Origin: Candidatus Pacearchaeota archaeon
GTDB lineage: Archaea > Nanobdellota > Nanobdellia > Pacearchaeales > GW2011-AR1
Direction: 5' to 3'
Assembly: GCA_016866975.1 (NCBI GenBank)
Contig: VGKP01000004.1
Location: 1 to 47,901, forward strand
DNA length: 47,901 bases
Part shown: positions 45,815 through 47,901 of the stretch, in pieces
Position numbering within the stretch: the stretch's first letter is position 1
How the letters are laid out: each line of letters opens with the position of its first letter
The notes under the pieces: generated by a model
What the model saw: only the letters and a program-made list of their open reading frames with translations
The model's database searches: none
Told to the model about the DNA's origin: nothing
Position numbers and translations under genes: made by a program

Positions 45815-47901
45815 ATGGTATATAAGAGGTATATTACAGTACATGGCAAGAGGTATGGGCCCTATCTGTATGAAAGCAAAAGAATAGGCAGAAAAACTGT
45901 CTCAAATATTGTCAAGAATTCTAAGAAAAGCTCATTTTCACCGACGGTATTTTCTTACATTGGTTTTTCCCTGCTTGTTTTTACAGCACTGGCCCTGCTT
46001 TTTTTACAGCACTCGAGTTTTACCGGAAGAGCGATATTAGACCTTGAAGACCTTTACAGCACTGGAGAGAACCTGAGCGGGAAAATAGTACTCAAGCTGC
46101 AAAAAGGAGAATTGCTTCCGCTAGAAAGCCAATTTGATGTCTCCCTAGGCAGTCAAACTGCCTTCTTCCCTATTTCTAAAGTAAATTCTTCGCTCATCTC
46201 AAGTGGAAATTATTATATCAAAGATGAGAAAATCTCAGGTTCGGGCTTTGGGCTTGGAGTCCCAGGCGAGATCAAGGTATACCCTAATATAAGTTTTCAA
46301 CTAAGACTGATAAAAACCGAATTAAATAAAAAACCTGAAGCTCAACCTGAAAAAGATTCTCCTGCTGAAAACGAATCTTCGAGTGATGAGAACCGAAAAA
46401 ATGGAGTTGCACTTGAAGAAAAAAAAGATGATGAATATAAAAAAGAAGATTTTGAAAGCGAGAGTGAAGAAATTAAGGTACACCCAAGTATACCTGTAGA
46501 TTTGCCTTCTGAGAAAGATACAAAGTCTGTTAAAACAACTGAACCTTCAAATAAAAATAAACCTGCTGGAGAAGAGCAGACTGCAGAATCGCCATCGCCC
46601 GTCGAGACTCCTCAATTATCCCAAGAATCTCCTGAAATATCGTCCATAACCGGTGCAGCTATATTTGAAGATGAAGAATTAATCTCAGGAATAGTATCTT
46701 TTGGAAATGAATTCAATTATGAATTGTCCAAGCATGATGGAGTAGAAATAGTAAGCGGCAGTGTAAATATCGACGGAAGAGAGCTAAACAATTCTGTAGT
46801 CAAAGTCGATGTCTCAAGTGGAAAAGTAATAGTCAGCACTTCTTACTTTGAGACTGAGAGAGGATTTGGAGAGAGATACATAAGCAATGATATTGTAAAT
46901 GTAGAGATTGATATATCAAGATGGGGAATAAAATCTGAGAATGGCTTGCTTAAAGTGGCTCTTAATTCTCAGGGAGAAGAACTACTATATCTGCAGAAAG
47001 AAATAACTGTATCAGAAAATAAACCTGAGAAAAAGACATCTTCAGGAAATGCAACTTTTGCATTGAATGAGACCCTCCCAGGAAATGTAAGCGTAAAGAC
47101 TCTTAGAAAAGGCATTCGTCTAGGAGAGAAAGTCAAATGGACAAAGAACGTGACATTAAGTGAGATAGGAAATTTCACAATTGAACTCCCCAAGGAAGCT
47201 GAGAACATAACTGTAAAGAAAGTTGAAGAGAGTGGAGAGACATTTGCTATAGTATCTATGAACGGGATAACTGGAAATGTTGTTTCAGGCAGAGTAAGTG
47301 CAGAGTTGAATTTAGAGAGAGACAACGGTGGAGGATTGCTTAATTGGATAAAGAGTTTCTGGAGCACTATTACTGGAAGGGCAGTGAGTGATGCTGGCGC
47401 TATGCTTGTTGAATCAAGTAATAGCAGTGTTGTTCAAGTTACTCTTGCAGATAATGTCACTCAGTATACTATTGAATATGAAACACAGGCACCTAAAGCT
47501 TTTGAGAGCAATATTTCTAGTGGAAAGCAAGTCATAATCTCAGGGCCGGATTCTTTGAATTATACTGATGTGGTTTCGTTCACGGTGATACCAGAGATTT
47601 TGAGTGTGGGACAGGAAGCGGGAATACGAGTGTATTGGCAGGAAAATCAGAGTTTTGTGCCGTTCACGGCGTTGGACACAGACAACTCAACAAAGTTGGA
47701 TTATCTGGAGTGGGTGACTCCTCACTTATCGAATCAGACGTTCAATATTACGTTTGGAGGGCAGAATGTTTCCAATCAGCCGTATAACAACATCACTTTA
47801 GACAATGATTTCTGGCACCTGACTGTTAACGACCAAGCGCCGTACAATTCTCTTGTTGGCTATTGGAGCTTTGACGGCGATAATGCGACGACGGCGATGG
47901 A
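45815..47901 (+). CDS. Large membrane-anchored surface protein, LamG-like (partial)
   Basis: The frame is open from ATG 45815 to the window end (695 codons, no stop). The N-terminus MVYKRYITVHGKRYGPYLYESKR is a basic cytoplasmic segment. One TM helix follows (about residues 46-65). An ectodomain comes next with an acidic Pro/Glu/Lys linker (about 170-270), beta-rich segments and N-X-S/T sites. At the end NSLVGYWSFDGDNATTAM starts a LamG/concanavalin-type lectin domain, cut by the window edge. The phrases FTGRA, ITGAA, ITGNV and ITGRA recur through the chain. TATA box CCTTATATAGG lies about 34 nt upstream. It may be an adhesin or a pseudopilus-associated protein. Confidence 0.75.
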   Translation, partial: MVYKRYITVHGKRYGPYLYESKRIGRKTVSNIVKNSKKSSFSPTVFSYIGFSLLVFTALALLFLQHSSFTGRAILDLEDLYSTGENLSGKIVLKLQKGELLPLESQFDVSLGSQTAFFPISKVNSSLISSGNYYIKDEKISGSGFGLGVPGEIKVYPNISFQLRLIKTELNKKPEAQPEKDSPAENESSSDENRKNGVALEEKKDDEYKKEDFESESEEIKVHPSIPVDLPSEKDTKSVKTTEPSNKNKPAGEEQTAESPSPVETPQLSQESPEISSITGAAIFEDEELISGIVSFGNEFNYELSKHDGVEIVSGSVNIDGRELNNSVVKVDVSSGKVIVSTSYFETERGFGERYISNDIVNVEIDISRWGIKSENGLLKVALNSQGEELLYLQKEITVSENKPEKKTSSGNATFALNETLPGNVSVKTLRKGIRLGEKVKWTKNVTLSEIGNFTIELPKEAENITVKKVEESGETFAIVSMNGITGNVVSGRVSAELNLERDNGGGLLNWIKSFWSTITGRAVSDAGAMLVESSNSSVVQVTLADNVTQYTIEYETQAPKAFESNISSGKQVIISGPDSLNYTDVVSFTVIPEILSVGQEAGIRVYWQENQSFVPFTALDTDNSTKLDYLEWVTPHLSNQTFNITFGGQNVSNQPYNNITLDNDFWHLTVNDQAPYNSLVGYWSFDGDNATTAM

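Overview
The window is archaeal chromosomal DNA, most likely from a DPANN-type lineage of the Woesearchaeota/Pacearchaeota kind. The lineage is an inference from gene content. The evidence is a D-family DNA polymerase with both subunits next to Orc1/Cdc6, an archaeal Lhr helicase, a Hef-type helicase and XPF nuclease, a tRNA-Thr with a bulge-helix-bulge intron, and TATA boxes about 23-29 nt upstream of many start codons, which indicates leaderless transcripts. Large asparagine- and serine/threonine-rich surface proteins and many short genes without close relatives fit the same picture.

Layout. 1-7.9 kb: tRNA-Thr, a large signal-peptide/TM surface protein, a MutS-like ATPase, a SlyD/FKBP isomerase, a sequon-packed secreted protein and a RecJ-like DHH nuclease. 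7.9-14.8 kb: an accessory block of short genes, mostly on the minus strand, each with its own TATA box. It holds a RelE/antitoxin pair, two coiled-coil HTH proteins, RHH and winged-helix regulators, a DUF3096-like protein and a pair of holin-like membrane proteins, together with many hairpin repeats. 14.8-25.5 kb: core DNA metabolism, namely lhr with its metallophosphoesterase, PRC-barrel, a replication origin with two ORB-like sites, cdc6, and PolD small and large subunits. 25.5-32.4 kb: membrane and transport genes (TctA-like, ABC exporter), a methyltransferase and a DRG-type GTPase. 32.4-40.4 kb: M16 peptidase, a repeat-rich gap, ThpR-like phosphodiesterase, a Hef system split into separate nuclease and helicase genes, an M50-like membrane protein, PRC-barrel and Ham1/RdgB. 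40.5-47.9 kb: paralogous multi-TM proteins, an MBL hydrolase, two coiled-coil proteins divergent from a type IV pilus/secretion ATPase, and a partial LamG-type surface protein that runs off the window.

Three non-coding signals stand out. First, a roughly 118-bp element (two identical copies, one diverged copy in reverse orientation, one decayed remnant) folds into two nested hairpins, and most differences between the diverged and identical copies are compensatory base-pair changes. Second, a short motif (AGTTCGTTTAA-like on the minus strand) directly abuts the stop codons of nearly every minus-strand gene between 8.1 and 14.1 kb, giving the block the look of a gene-cassette array. Third, a modular palindromic repeat family (37-bp tandem units and an 85-bp module) lies between genes in two places and is read in frame inside a third, coding, copy. 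No integrase or transposase gene is visible, so how any of these move is unknown.
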